This document shows, one piece after another, positions 35,855 through 44,697 of a DNA stretch of 64,000 bases. This DNA is from Paludisphaera borealis. GTDB taxonomy: Bacteria; Planctomycetota; Planctomycetia; Isosphaerales; Isosphaeraceae. Made by a program: the position numbers and the translations under genes. The stretch is from positions 7,068,001 through 7,132,000 of the forward strand of contig NZ_CP019082.1 in the NCBI RefSeq assembly GCF_001956985.1, read 5' to 3'. The notes under the pieces were generated by a model that did no database searches, was not told the origin of the DNA, and was given only the letters and a program-made list of their open reading frames with translations. Positions within the stretch are counted from its first letter, which is position 1, and each line of letters opens with the position of its first letter.

Positions 35855-38293
35855 TCAATTGCCCTCGTCGATCCACCGCGCGAGGCGATCGGCCGGCGGG
35901 GCCTCGGTCGCAATTCGGAATTGGGCCTTGGCGTCGGCGAGGTCGTAGGCGGCCTCGGGCCAGGCTTTCGCGAACTTCGGGCCGGGGCGGACGATCCAGA
36001 GCGGAGCGGGGGCGCTCAGGGCCGCCGCCGTGCGGAGGCCGCCGAACTGGAAGAGGCCCGGCAGGTCGATCTCGGCCGGCAGGTCGCCCGAACCGTCGGT
36101 GTCTTCGGCCCCGTTCAGGTCGACGGCCGTCCGGGCGAGGCCGCCAAGCAACGGCCGGGCGATCAGCGCCTGAAAACCGGCGAGCCCTCGGGCTGCCAGG
36201 CTGACCTCGCGGACGTCCGGCTGCGAACCGGCCCAGCTCACGACGGTCGCCAGGTCTTGCATCTGGTCGGCGGCGACGGAGGGGTTGTACGTGTGGAAGT
36301 GGTCGACCACCGGCCGATGGGTGATCGGCTTGGCCGGGTCGATCGATTCACCGACGAAAAGAGGATCGAAGCCGACGACGCTCTGCCCGCGCGCCAGAAG
36401 GGCTCTGGCCAGCTCGGAGACCTCGCCGGCCGGCGTGGCGAGGGCCGATTTGCCCTGGTCGTCGGCGATGACGGTGAGCCGGCCGTTCGAGTGCGTCGGG
36501 ATCAACCGGACGACCGGGATCGCCTCGCCGTTCGCGCGCCGGCCGATCTGGGAATGGACGATGCGGAAGCCCTCACGGTCGACGCGCCGGACTTCACGCT
36601 GGGCGAGCGCTTCGGGACTGGGCGTTTCGAGGCCGACGCGGACGCTCAGGCTCGTTTTCAGGAACCGTTTCGCCGCCTGCCAGTTCGTCGCGTCGTGGGC
36701 GGGGGAGAGGGCTTCAAGCTGATCGCCCAGCGTCTTGATGAGCGCGGCTTCAAGCTGCTCGGGCGTCTTGCGGTCGGCCGGCGCGGGGTGCTTGGCCTCG
36801 AAGGTGAGGATCGCCTCGGGCTTCTCGGGCGTCTGGTCCCCCTCGCGGGTGCTCGCCGAATCCTCGATGCCCAGCAGCCAGCGGCCCATGAAGGCGTAGA
36901 CGGCGTTGCGGCTGGTCTGGTTGTAGTTGTGCGGGAAGTCGAAGACCTGGGCCTCGATCCGGTCGACCGAGCCGACGAGCGAATACACGCCGCGAATGGC
37001 CGGAAACGCGAGGCTCATCGTCTTGGCGGTCCAGTCGCCCGACGCGCCGACCAGGATCATCGGCCGGGGCGCGCAAAGCGCCGCGAACTCGATGTTGTCG
37101 GTGTGATGTCGAAGCCCGGCCGCGTTCTCGCAGACGCAGCCCCCCTGAAACCAGTCGGAGACCATCACGACCGGCGCGGAAACCTTGATGCGATCGTCGA
37201 GGGCCGTGAGGATGAAGGTCTGCGTCCCGCCCCCCGACTCGCCAGTGCAGCCGATCCGCGCGGGGTCGACGTCGGGCAGGGTCGACAGCCAGTCGAGCGC
37301 CCGGATGCTGTTCCAGGTCTGGAGGCCGAACAGGCTGAGCCCCCATCGCCGCAGGCGGTCGTTGAGAAACGCGTGCGTGAACGGCTTGGAATCGTTGTAG
37401 CCGACCATGTCGTACATGAAGACGACCGCGCCGAGTTTCGCCCAGCGGATGCAGCGCGCCTGGACGTCTTCCTGAACCCGTCCCACCTCCCAATGGCCGT
37501 GCGGGCAGAGGATCGCCGGTGCCTTGCCGGAAACGGGCTTCTTCGACGGTCGATACAGATTGCCGCTGAGCGTGAACCCGGGCAGGGTTTCGAGCACGAC
37601 CTTCTCGATCGTGTAGCCGTCGCGTTCGAGGACGTCGTAGACCTGGGGGTTCAAGGGCGTCTTGGGAGGCGCGGGCCAGAGGCCGAGCGCCACCCGCATC
37701 TGGTCCCGAACGTGGGCCGAGCGATCGCGCCAGGCGGCGGCCGTCGCGGGGGCGTGGAAGTCGTTCCCCTCGCGGTTGGTGCGGGCCTGCTCGCGGCGAC
37801 GGTCGGCGGCGGGCTCGGTGGAATCGACCCGGCCGCGCGCGAAGTCAAGCAATCGTCGGGGGTCGTGCTCGGGGTCGGAATCGAGGACGAGCAGCGCCGG
37901 GGCAGCGGGGGGCGCGGAGGCTTCCTTATTGTCGGCTTTCGCGTCGGCCTTGGGCGGCTCGGCGATCTGAATCTTGAGAGTGCCGTGAGCGGCGACGGCG
38001 AGCTTTCCGAGATCTTGCCAGCGCGGGGTTGAGTCGCCGGGCGAGGACGCGGCGCGAAGCGTGACGACGTCGCCTTCGCGCGTGAGCGTCCACGACTGGT
38101 TCGAGGGGGACCAGACCCGGACGGTCCGCTCGCCGGCGTTGGCGAACGCAACGCCGCGCGCCAGCTTGGGGAGGTCGCTGGGCGTGAAGATCGCCGCCGT
38201 CGGATCACTCGGCTGATCGCCGCGAGCCGACGCAGCGGCCAGCCCGACCGCGAGGCATAGAAAGAACACGGAATCGCCAGGCCGCGGCTTCAT
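35855..38293 (-). CDS. Exported acetylxylan-esterase-like alpha/beta hydrolase
   Basis: An 812-residue protein with a signal peptide (SVFFLCLAVGLAAASARGDQ). The central alpha/beta-hydrolase domain has a nucleophile elbow CTGESGGGTQTFI, an oxyanion strand APAILCPHGHWEVG, and an Asn/Asp-rich MYDMVGYNDSKPF. It belongs with acetylxylan esterase/Abhydrolase_7-type proteins common in planctomycetes. A second, weakly conserved C-terminal half may be a degenerate repeat of the domain. Start 38293 is the ATG that gives a signal peptide. Likely removes acetyl or other ester groups from polysaccharides; the substrate is not shown. Confidence 0.75.
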   Translation of the reverse strand: MKPRPGDSVFFLCLAVGLAAASARGDQPSDPTAAIFTPSDLPKLARGVAFANAGERTVRVWSPSNQSWTLTREGDVVTLRAASSPGDSTPRWQDLGKLAVAAHGTLKIQIAEPPKADAKADNKEASAPPAAPALLVLDSDPEHDPRRLLDFARGRVDSTEPAADRRREQARTNREGNDFHAPATAAAWRDRSAHVRDQMRVALGLWPAPPKTPLNPQVYDVLERDGYTIEKVVLETLPGFTLSGNLYRPSKKPVSGKAPAILCPHGHWEVGRVQEDVQARCIRWAKLGAVVFMYDMVGYNDSKPFTHAFLNDRLRRWGLSLFGLQTWNSIRALDWLSTLPDVDPARIGCTGESGGGTQTFILTALDDRIKVSAPVVMVSDWFQGGCVCENAAGLRHHTDNIEFAALCAPRPMILVGASGDWTAKTMSLAFPAIRGVYSLVGSVDRIEAQVFDFPHNYNQTSRNAVYAFMGRWLLGIEDSASTREGDQTPEKPEAILTFEAKHPAPADRKTPEQLEAALIKTLGDQLEALSPAHDATNWQAAKRFLKTSLSVRVGLETPSPEALAQREVRRVDREGFRIVHSQIGRRANGEAIPVVRLIPTHSNGRLTVIADDQGKSALATPAGEVSELARALLARGQSVVGFDPLFVGESIDPAKPITHRPVVDHFHTYNPSVAADQMQDLATVVSWAGSQPDVREVSLAARGLAGFQALIARPLLGGLARTAVDLNGAEDTDGSGDLPAEIDLPGLFQFGGLRTAAALSAPAPLWIVRPGPKFAKAWPEAAYDLADAKAQFRIATEAPPADRLARWIDEGN

Positions 38294-38419
38294 TGAGTCG
38301 TCTCCGTGCGGGCGGGAGGGATCGGGCGGGATGCGGACCGGGCCGCTTCGCCGAAGCCCCCATCCTATCGGCCCGGCCGGCCGACTCAAGCCTCTGGCCG
38401 TCGGAATCGCCGAACGCGG

Positions 38420-39286
38420 TCAGGACGCGGAGAGCACGTTCATGACCTTCACGGAGCTCACGAGCGACTCGATCGTCGCCGGCTCCTTGGCCGAGAAGCG
38501 GCAGTAGGTGGGATAGGGGTTGGTGCCGTCGATGATGAGCTGGCGGTGGTTGGCTTGGCGATAGCCTTCCTCGCACGGCTGGTGGCCGGTCACGAACAGG
38601 TCGGCGTCGACCATTGCGGCGAACCGGTCGATGGTCTCGGTCGCGGTGTCGCGTCCCCAGGTGATGGCGTAGACGGCCCCGCCGCGCTTCATCGACTCGG
38701 GCGGCCAATCGTCGGCGGCCAGGACGCTGAGGTCCAGGTCGTCGAGGTAGCGACCGTCGGGGATCGAGTGGCACATGAACACGCGGTTCGGCGTGCGGAC
38801 CGCCAGGGGCAAGGCGGAGAAGAGGCCGAGATAGGCCTGGAAAATCTCGTCGCACGCTTCGCCGTACGAGAGCTGCATCCCCTTGCGGAACCGCAAGTTG
38901 AGCGCCTGGCCGTCCTTGCCGATGATCCGCCCGGTCACTTCCGACAGCTCGTGGTTCCCCAGGATCAGGTGGACTCGATCGGGATACTGGCACTTGAGGG
39001 CCGAGACCAGGTCGACGAGCCGATGCGAGAGGTCGGGCCGATCGTCCTGGTTCTTGTTGATCTCGTGAACGAGTTCCTGGAGGACCAGGTGCCGCCCTGG
39101 GTGCCGGTCGAGGGCCGCTTCGGTCAGCACCCAGCGGAACGCCGACAGGTTCCCGTGCAAGTCACCGACGACCATGACCTCATCGGCGGCGTCGAGGCTG
39201 ACGACCGAGCCGGACCGCCCGGGCGTCCGCCGCGTCAATTCGGTGGCCTTGCTCACGGTGGCGAGGACTTTCCGTGGGTCGGGCAT
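38420..39286 (-). CDS. Calcineurin-like metallophosphoesterase
   Basis: A 288-residue protein with the metallophosphatase motifs: VVGDLHGNLSAF (GDxHG), LILGNHELSE (GNHE), and FVTGHQPCEEGY (GHxx). The product is similar in layout to Ser/Thr or diadenosine-polyphosphate phosphatases; the substrate is unknown. ATG 39286 has GAAGG upstream, and a TTG at 39337 would add 17 residues. The gene follows the ABC-F gene on the same strand. Confidence 0.82.
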   Translation of the reverse strand: MPDPRKVLATVSKATELTRRTPGRSGSVVSLDAADEVMVVGDLHGNLSAFRWVLTEAALDRHPGRHLVLQELVHEINKNQDDRPDLSHRLVDLVSALKCQYPDRVHLILGNHELSEVTGRIIGKDGQALNLRFRKGMQLSYGEACDEIFQAYLGLFSALPLAVRTPNRVFMCHSIPDGRYLDDLDLSVLAADDWPPESMKRGGAVYAITWGRDTATETIDRFAAMVDADLFVTGHQPCEEGYRQANHRQLIIDGTNPYPTYCRFSAKEPATIESLVSSVKVMNVLSAS

Positions 39287-39364
39287 GGGGGCCTTCAGCG
39301 GTTGAAAGGGAACGAATCGATTGCGCCGGACGGACAATCCAAAGTTAGCACATCATTTTCACTG

Positions 39365-41281
39365 TCACCATTCGGATTCGACGGCGAACTCCCAGTGCTC
39401 AAACAGCGTCTCCAGCTTGGCTTTCAGTTCTTTGTGGCGGTCCTGGGCGCGGACCGCCTTGCCCTGGTCGCGCCAGGTCGCGGGCTGGGCGAGCAGGTCT
39501 TCGACCTCGACGATCTCGGCCTCGACCACGGCGATGTCGCTTTCGAGTTCCGTCGCCTTGCGGTAGGGGAATTTCTTCTTCGTCGCATCGCCGTTGCGGC
39601 CGGTCGACCGCGCGGGGGCCGCGTCGTGGGCGGGGGCCGGCTTGGCCTTCGCCTTGCCGGCGGCCTCCTGCTTCTCTTTCTGCATCAGCCGCTGGAAGGC
39701 TTCGTAGTCCCCCTCGACCACCCGCGCGAGTCCGTCGGCGACGTAGATGATGCGGTCGGCGACCTTGTTGAGGAAGTAGCGGTCGTGGCTGACGACCAGG
39801 ACGGTCCCCTCGAACTCGCGGATCGAGCGTTCGAGGGACTCGCACGACCAGATGTCGAGGTGGTTGGTCGGCTCGTCCATGACCAGCAGGTTGGCCGACG
39901 TCGCGCACAGTCGAGCCAGGGCGGCCTTGGCTTTCTCGCCGCCGGAGAGCTGGCCGACCTTCTGGAACGCCTGGTCGCCGGTTAGTCCGAACCGGGCGAG
40001 CAGGGCGCGGAGGTCTCCCTCGACCCAGTCGGCGTCGTCTTCCGGCCACACGGCGCGGACGACCGTGGTGTCGTACGACAGCGACTGCAAGCCCTGGTCG
40101 TGATAGCCGACCACGACCTTGTGGCCCAGCTTGACCTCGCCCGAGTCGGCCTTCTCCTGGCCGATCAGGGTCTTGATCAGGGTCGTCTTGCCCGCCCCGT
40201 TCGGCCCCAGAACCCCGACGCACTGGCCCCGGAGGACCGCGACGTTCAGGTCGTCGAACAGCTGTTTGTCGAACGACTTCGAGAGCTTCCGGGCCTCGAT
40301 CACGATGTCGCCCGAACGGTCGACTTCCTCGAAGCCCATTCGCGGGCCGATGATCTCGCGGATCGTCTCGACCTGGGTTGCCTTGTGCTTTTCCAGCTTG
40401 CGCTCGCGATCGTGCGCCTGGGTGGACCGCTGGCCCGCGCCGTACTTGCGGATGTAGGCTTCGAGCTTCTCGGTCTTCTCCTCGAACCGCTCGGCCTGGC
40501 GTTCGAGGAGCTTGGCGCGCTCGCAACGCAGCCGCCAGTACTGGGAATAGTTGCCGGGGTAGACTTCCAGCTTGCCCTCGTTCAGCTCCCAGGTCTTGTT
40601 GGCGACCTTGTCGAGGAAGTAGCGGTCGTGGCTGACCACGATCATCGCCACCGGCTGGCGGCTGAGGTAGCTCTCAAGCCACTCGGTGGTCTCGATGTCC
40701 AGGTGGTTCGACGGCTCGTCCAGGAGCATCACGTCGGGGCTTTCGAGCAGCAGCTTGGCAAGCATCAGCCGCGACTGCTGGCCGCCCGAGAAGGTCGACG
40801 CCGGGCGGTCGAACTCGGCCTCGATGAAGCCCAGACCCGAGAGGATCTCCTCGACCCGGTGCTCGATCGAGTACGCGTCCTGGTGCAACACCTGCTCGTG
40901 CAGCTCGTCGTACCGGCGGCCCGCGCGCTCACGGTCGCGGTCGTCCTCGGCCTCGGCCATCTCCTGGGCGGCTTCTTCCAGCTCGCGCTGGAGGTCCAGC
41001 AGCGAGGCCAGGCCCGTGCGAGCCACGTCCATCAGGGTCTGGCCCGGCTCGAAGTCGGGCTGCTGCCTGAGCAGGCTGACGCGGACGCCCGGCCGGATGT
41101 AAACCTTGCCGTACTCGGGCTTTTCGGTGCCGTCGAGCAGCTTCATGAGCGTCGTCTTGCCCGCGCCGTTGGGACCGACGAGGCCGATCCGCTCGCCGGC
41201 CCGGACCTCGAACGCAAGATCGGTGAAAATCGGATCGCCCGCGTACTGTCGACCCAGGTCCTGGGCGGTGATCAAGATCAT
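39365..41281 (-). CDS. ABC-F family ATPase
   Basis: A 638-residue soluble protein with two ABC cassettes and no membrane helices. Walker A is GPNGAGKTT in both halves, the signatures are FSGGQQSR and LSGGEKAK, and the Walker B regions are MLLDEPSNHLDI and LVMDEPTNHLDI. The linker between cassettes and a coiled-coil C-terminal tail (TELESDIAVVEAEIVEVEDL) fit the Uup/YheS branch. Such proteins bind ribosomes or nucleic acid; the precise role cannot be assigned. The C-terminal domain is fused by a Lys/Ala/Pro-rich hinge. Confidence 0.88.
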   Translation of the reverse strand: MILITAQDLGRQYAGDPIFTDLAFEVRAGERIGLVGPNGAGKTTLMKLLDGTEKPEYGKVYIRPGVRVSLLRQQPDFEPGQTLMDVARTGLASLLDLQRELEEAAQEMAEAEDDRDRERAGRRYDELHEQVLHQDAYSIEHRVEEILSGLGFIEAEFDRPASTFSGGQQSRLMLAKLLLESPDVMLLDEPSNHLDIETTEWLESYLSRQPVAMIVVSHDRYFLDKVANKTWELNEGKLEVYPGNYSQYWRLRCERAKLLERQAERFEEKTEKLEAYIRKYGAGQRSTQAHDRERKLEKHKATQVETIREIIGPRMGFEEVDRSGDIVIEARKLSKSFDKQLFDDLNVAVLRGQCVGVLGPNGAGKTTLIKTLIGQEKADSGEVKLGHKVVVGYHDQGLQSLSYDTTVVRAVWPEDDADWVEGDLRALLARFGLTGDQAFQKVGQLSGGEKAKAALARLCATSANLLVMDEPTNHLDIWSCESLERSIREFEGTVLVVSHDRYFLNKVADRIIYVADGLARVVEGDYEAFQRLMQKEKQEAAGKAKAKPAPAHDAAPARSTGRNGDATKKKFPYRKATELESDIAVVEAEIVEVEDLLAQPATWRDQGKAVRAQDRHKELKAKLETLFEHWEFAVESEW

Positions 41282-41451
41282 GGCGTCAATTGCATCTTAA
41301 AAATTGTTGGGGCCGGAGTCTGTGACCCCGCGACGCTGGCCGTGGGACCGGCCCTTTCGATGATAACCCGCCGGGGTCGAAACGGGATAGCCTCGTTAGG
41401 ACGGCCCCCAAGAGGCCGGGCCGGGAACGCCTCATCCCGGAAAACCTGATC

Positions 41452-41522
41452 GACGGACAGGGCGGTAAGGCGAAAAGGGAGGGAGGACTGATCACCATTT
41501 TCGCCTTACCGCCCTGTCCGTC
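41452..41522. repeat. GGACAGGGCGGTA hairpin element, copy 2
   Basis: Perfect 25-bp arms: 41452-41476 (GACGGACAGGGCGGTAAGGC and onward) and 41498-41522. The loop differs from the other copies, while the arms are nearly unchanged. Bases just upstream (TGATCGACGGACAG) also match copy 3. Confidence 0.88.
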
Positions 41523-41608
41523 ACGGAATTCGACCGCGGAAGCTCGAAGCCGATCGCGCGCCTTGGAGGGGGTTGCATTCGGGTTGCATGAATCAACCCA
41601 AGCATGCT

Positions 41609-41756
41609 GTCGCGAGCATGCCTTCTCCCCTTGGGGGAGAAGGTGGCCGGAACGGCCGGATGAGGAGGGGGCCTAGGAATTCCTCGGGCGCCAAGGCGAT
41701 CGAAGAACCCCTCATCCGCCCCTGCGGGGCACCTTCTCCCGCAAGGGGAGAAGGGA
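41609..41756. repeat. CCTTCTCCCC/GGGGAGAAGG element, full copy 1
   Basis: About 148 bp beginning GTCGCGAGCATGCCTTCTCC and ending in GGGGAGAAGGGAA. Internal blocks CCGGAACGGCCGGATGAGG and CCTCATCCGCCCC form an inverted arrangement. It aligns along its length with the copy at 63042, with substitutions. No protein is encoded, so it looks like a non-autonomous dispersed repeat. Confidence 0.85.
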
Positions 41757-41850
41757 AGAATGCAAACCGCGCCAGGATCGACCTCACCGACGCCGGCTCC
41801 AAACCATGTGGGCCGATCGGTGGGCGATGCCCGCCCTGCGAAACTTGATC

Positions 41851-41914
41851 GACGGACAGGGCGGTAAGGCGAAAAGAGGGGCGAGGAGGGCTCACCCTTT
41901 TCGCCTTACCGCCC
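41851..41914. repeat. GGACAGGGCGGTA hairpin element, copy 3
   Basis: The left arm (41851-41875) matches copy 2 exactly; the right arm (41898-41914) is shortened to 17 bp and then diverges (CCCATGG). Confidence 0.8.
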
Positions 41915-41974
41915 ATGGTATCCGTCTCGGCATTCGTCCCGAGGTCACAGACCTCGACTACAAACTTTATGCCC

Positions 41975-42640
41975 TCAGAGCGCCCCTCGGCGCTCCAGGG
42001 CCTTGTAGTGGAAGAACGAGTAAACGACGGGGATCAGCGCCGAGGCGATCAGAACGCCGAAGGCCAATGGCAACGGCAGGCCGGTCAGGACGATGACAAA
42101 CCCGACGACGCTGCCGAGCACCATCAGCCAGGCGGCCAGTCGGTGGGTGTCGTTCCAGACGCGGTCGCTGGCGAGCGTCCAGGGAACCCGGATGCCGATG
42201 TAGAAGTTCTTCCGCACCTTCCCCATCACGTTGCCCATGAGGCCGAAGAAAACAAACATGCCGCCTACCAGCGCGCGGCCGAGGTCAAGCCATTTGTCGC
42301 CGCCGCGCACCTCCTGCCACGTCGCCAGCAGGATCATCATTTGCAGATAGACGAACAGTCCGACGACGATCACAAGGATGAACAGGTAGGTCGAGCGGAA
42401 CGAGTCGACCTCGAACTGCTTGGGCGACAACGCGGGGAGGAACCTGAAGAGGACCAGCGTCGCCGTCGTCCCCAGCGGCATCAGGAACAAGGCCCAACGC
42501 TTGTCGCCGTAGCCGTCGACCTTGCCGTGGATGTTCCAGTGGGTCGGAATCGACTGCGGCAGGCCCGGGTAGAACCACGCCGAGACTCCCCATGTGAAGG
42601 CCGTCAGCACGATGGCGATGATCCAGTACGAGCGGTTCAT
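41975..42640 (-). CDS. SdpI/YhfL-like membrane protein
   Basis: A 221-residue membrane protein with a DUF1648-type start (WIIAIVLTAFTWGVSAWFYP, then LPQSIPTHWNIHGKVDGYGD) and an SdpI-type C-terminal half (GNVMGKVRKNFYIGIRVPWT and WNDTHRLAAWLMVLGSVVGF). In Bacillus, SdpI gives immunity to the SDP toxin and sequesters SdpR. Here the start codon overlaps the stop of the ArsR-family gene (ATGA at 42637-42640), as in the sdpRI pair. No toxin gene was seen nearby. Confidence 0.85.
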   Translation of the reverse strand: MNRSYWIIAIVLTAFTWGVSAWFYPGLPQSIPTHWNIHGKVDGYGDKRWALFLMPLGTTATLVLFRFLPALSPKQFEVDSFRSTYLFILVIVVGLFVYLQMMILLATWQEVRGGDKWLDLGRALVGGMFVFFGLMGNVMGKVRKNFYIGIRVPWTLASDRVWNDTHRLAAWLMVLGSVVGFVIVLTGLPLPLAFGVLIASALIPVVYSFFHYKALERRGAL

Positions 42641-42921
42641 GTGTCGGAACGTCCTTTTGATTCAGCGCCGCCGAACAGGTCCCAGATCCGCGCCAGGACG
42701 TCTTCCATCACCGTCGTGTTGAGGGCGTAGAAGATCTGCTGCCCCTCGCGCCGGCTGACGATCAACCCGGCCTCCTTGAGCACCGCGAAATGGTGCGACA
42801 TCGAGGGCTTGGTCATGTCGAACGATGCGGCGAGTTCGCCCGCCGTCCGCTCGCCGTGGCCTAGCAACTGGATGATCCGCCGCCGCGTGGGGTCGGATAA
42901 CGCCTTGAAAACCTCGTTCAT
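42637..42921 (-). CDS. ArsR/SdpR-type autorepressor
   Basis: A 94-residue winged-helix repressor: FKALSDPTRRRIIQLL, then the recognition region DMTKPSMSHHFAVLKEAGLI and RREGQQIFYALN. No metal-binding Cys motif (CVC) is present, which fits SdpR-type rather than metal-sensing ArsR proteins. It is translationally coupled to the SdpI-like gene. A TTAGA-N6-TCTAA inverted repeat 40 bases upstream is a candidate operator for autoregulation. Confidence 0.88.
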   Translation of the reverse strand: MNEVFKALSDPTRRRIIQLLGHGERTAGELAASFDMTKPSMSHHFAVLKEAGLIVSRREGQQIFYALNTTVMEDVLARIWDLFGGAESKGRSDT

Positions 42922-42961
42922 CGCATCCCTGACCGTCTCTTCGCCCGTCGATTGCGATTAT

Positions 42962-42977
42962 TTAGATCATTGTCTAA
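42962..42977. promoter_or_regulatory. Candidate SdpR-like operator
   Basis: Inverted repeat TTAGA (42962-42966) and TCTAA (42973-42977) with a 6-base spacer in an A/T-rich patch of otherwise GC-rich DNA, 40 bases upstream of the ArsR/SdpR start. Position, symmetry and composition fit a winged-helix dimer site. Confidence 0.5.
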
Positions 42978-43021
42978 TTCTCTCGCGAACGGACCGGCTC
43001 GTCAAGCCGTCGGGCCGAGGC

Positions 43022-43615
43022 TCAGGCTTCGTCGAGCCTGATCTTGCGGGGGACGGCGGGGGGTGGGATGTAGGCGAGGAGTTCGCCGATGAGGTTCTCG
43101 GGATTGTCGGAGGTGATCAACGGGGCGAGGAACTCGCTCCGGATGAAGCCTTGTTCGGCCCCGAATTCGAGCAGGGCGAGGAGCGGGTCGAAGTAGCCCT
43201 CGATATTGAGCAGGCCGATCGGCTTGCGGTGGATTCCGAGGGCCGCCCAGCTCAGGATCTCGAAGAACTCCTCGTAGGTGCCGACGCCCCCCGGCATGGT
43301 CAGGAAGGCGATCGACTTCTGCGACATGAGCGCCTTGCGCTCGTGCATTCCGGGGACGACGTGCAGTTCGGTGAGGCCGTGGTGGGCGATCTCGCGGGTC
43401 GCCAGCGGGTCGGGGATGACCCCGACGACGCGACCGTCGCCGGCCAGGGCGGCGTCGGCCGTGACCCCCATCAACCCGACCCGGCCGCCGCCGTAGACCA
43501 GGCCGACGCCGCGCCGCGCGAGTTCGGCTCCGACCCGGGCCGCGTTCTCCCGGAAGGCCGGCGAAACGCCGAACGACGACCCGCAGAAAACGCAAATGTG
43601 TGGACGATGAGGCAT
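43022..43615 (-). CDS. LOG-family nucleotide phosphoribohydrolase
   Basis: A 197-residue protein of the LOG/TIGR00730 family, which releases a base from nucleoside 5'-monophosphates (the plant-type members activate cytokinins). The motifs GGGRVGLMG and MPGGVGTYEEFFE are intact, and the MHERKALM segment supplies the paired Arg-Lys. The cellular substrate is unknown in most bacteria. Rossmann-type N-terminus HICVFCGSSFG. Confidence 0.88.
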   Translation of the reverse strand: MPHRPHICVFCGSSFGVSPAFRENAARVGAELARRGVGLVYGGGRVGLMGVTADAALAGDGRVVGVIPDPLATREIAHHGLTELHVVPGMHERKALMSQKSIAFLTMPGGVGTYEEFFEILSWAALGIHRKPIGLLNIEGYFDPLLALLEFGAEQGFIRSEFLAPLITSDNPENLIGELLAYIPPPAVPRKIRLDEA

Positions 43616-43645
43616 ACGAGTCGATTCGCTCCCGGCTTCACCTCG

Positions 43646-44491
43646 TCAGGATCGGGCCGCGTTCATCTTGGCCTCGGTCGTGTGGCGAAGGATCGTCGTG
43701 TAGTAGAGGGCCAGCAGACCGATGATGTAGAGCAAAGTCACAGCAATCCCCGCGCCGAGCGGCGCGGCGACGTCGAAACCCCCTTCTCCGGGATTCAAAC
43801 GATCCGGCGACGGAACGCTCGCGCCGGCCGCCGCAACGCCGCCGAGGCCGATGTCGGGCTCGCCCTGGCTGAAGAAGCTGTAGACGATCATGGCCGTCGC
43901 CAGGCCCGCCGAGGCGCCGCCGAGCACGACGACCAGCAAATGCATGATGTAAAAAATCGAGAGCGGGTTCACCCGTTCGACCCGTTTGGTGTGAATCCCG
44001 AGCAGGGCGTTGAGCTTGGCGACCTCGTAGATCAGGCCGATCCGTGCCCGGATCAGGAGGAAGCTGATGAAGATCGCAAGCACCGCCAGCGTGGCGAACG
44101 TGACCGGCAGGCACCAGTACTGGACGACCCGCAGCGGGATGATCGGCGCGACCTCGGGCTTGACGTTCAAGAGCCCGGTCGCCGCGGCCACCAGGATTGA
44201 GGCGACGGCCAGGAAGATCCCCACCGAGCGGTTGCGGTCGGTCACGAGCTGGTGGATCGTCCGCGAGACGTGGAGGAACCGGACGTCGGCCGCGATCGGC
44301 GGATGCGCGTCGGGCTTCCAGCCGGCCGCCGCCTCCTCGCCGAGCATCTCGATCTCGGCGAGCCGCCGGTCGAGCGCCTCGTCGCCTCCTACTTCGTTCT
44401 TGAGGCCATCGAGCGTCTCGCGGATCGTGCCGTCGATCGGCTTGATCGGCGCCGCGGGGCCGGTCTCGGGTGCATCGGAAGACGCGCTCAT
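43646..44491 (-). CDS. Hypothetical membrane protein with four helices
   Basis: A 281-residue protein. The N-terminal 100 residues are soluble (IRETLDGLKNEVGGDEALDR), followed by hydrophobic segments VGIFLAVASILVAAATGLL, LPVTFATLAVLAIFISFLLI, LSIFYIMHLLVVVLGGASAG and GAGIAVTLLYIIGLLALYY. No family was recognised. ATG 44491 is chosen; longer in-frame starts add an unsupported leader. It lies 30 bases upstream of the LOG gene on the same strand. Confidence 0.6.
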   Translation of the reverse strand: MSASSDAPETGPAAPIKPIDGTIRETLDGLKNEVGGDEALDRRLAEIEMLGEEAAAGWKPDAHPPIAADVRFLHVSRTIHQLVTDRNRSVGIFLAVASILVAAATGLLNVKPEVAPIIPLRVVQYWCLPVTFATLAVLAIFISFLLIRARIGLIYEVAKLNALLGIHTKRVERVNPLSIFYIMHLLVVVLGGASAGLATAMIVYSFFSQGEPDIGLGGVAAAGASVPSPDRLNPGEGGFDVAAPLGAGIAVTLLYIIGLLALYYTTILRHTTEAKMNAARS

Positions 44492-44697
44492 GCCGACAGC
44501 CTCGAATGGAGGAAACTCGGAACGCCTCGGGGAGACCGCGACGCTATCATGAACCACGAAGCCTCGCGATCGCAAGAGAGGCTCTGGCGGCGCGTTGCTC
44601 GCGAGTGCGGGCACGGGATTCTACCGGCTCTTTGCGACCGGTATGATGAGAAGCCTATTCGGCGTAGAGACCGACGACGATTCGAGGACGACCGCTC

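Larger units (their letters stand above)
41282..41974. other. 693-bp gene-free region with two repeat families
   Basis: Between the ABC-F and sdpI-like genes. It contains two copies of the GGACAGGGCGGTA hairpin (41452-41522, 41851-41914) flanking one full CCTTCTCCCC element (41609-41756). No frame here has a recognisable product. Confidence 0.7.

Noticed and set aside
41573-41848. Frame over the CCTTCTCCCC element
   Set aside because: The element is repeated elsewhere in different frames and carries no conserved protein.
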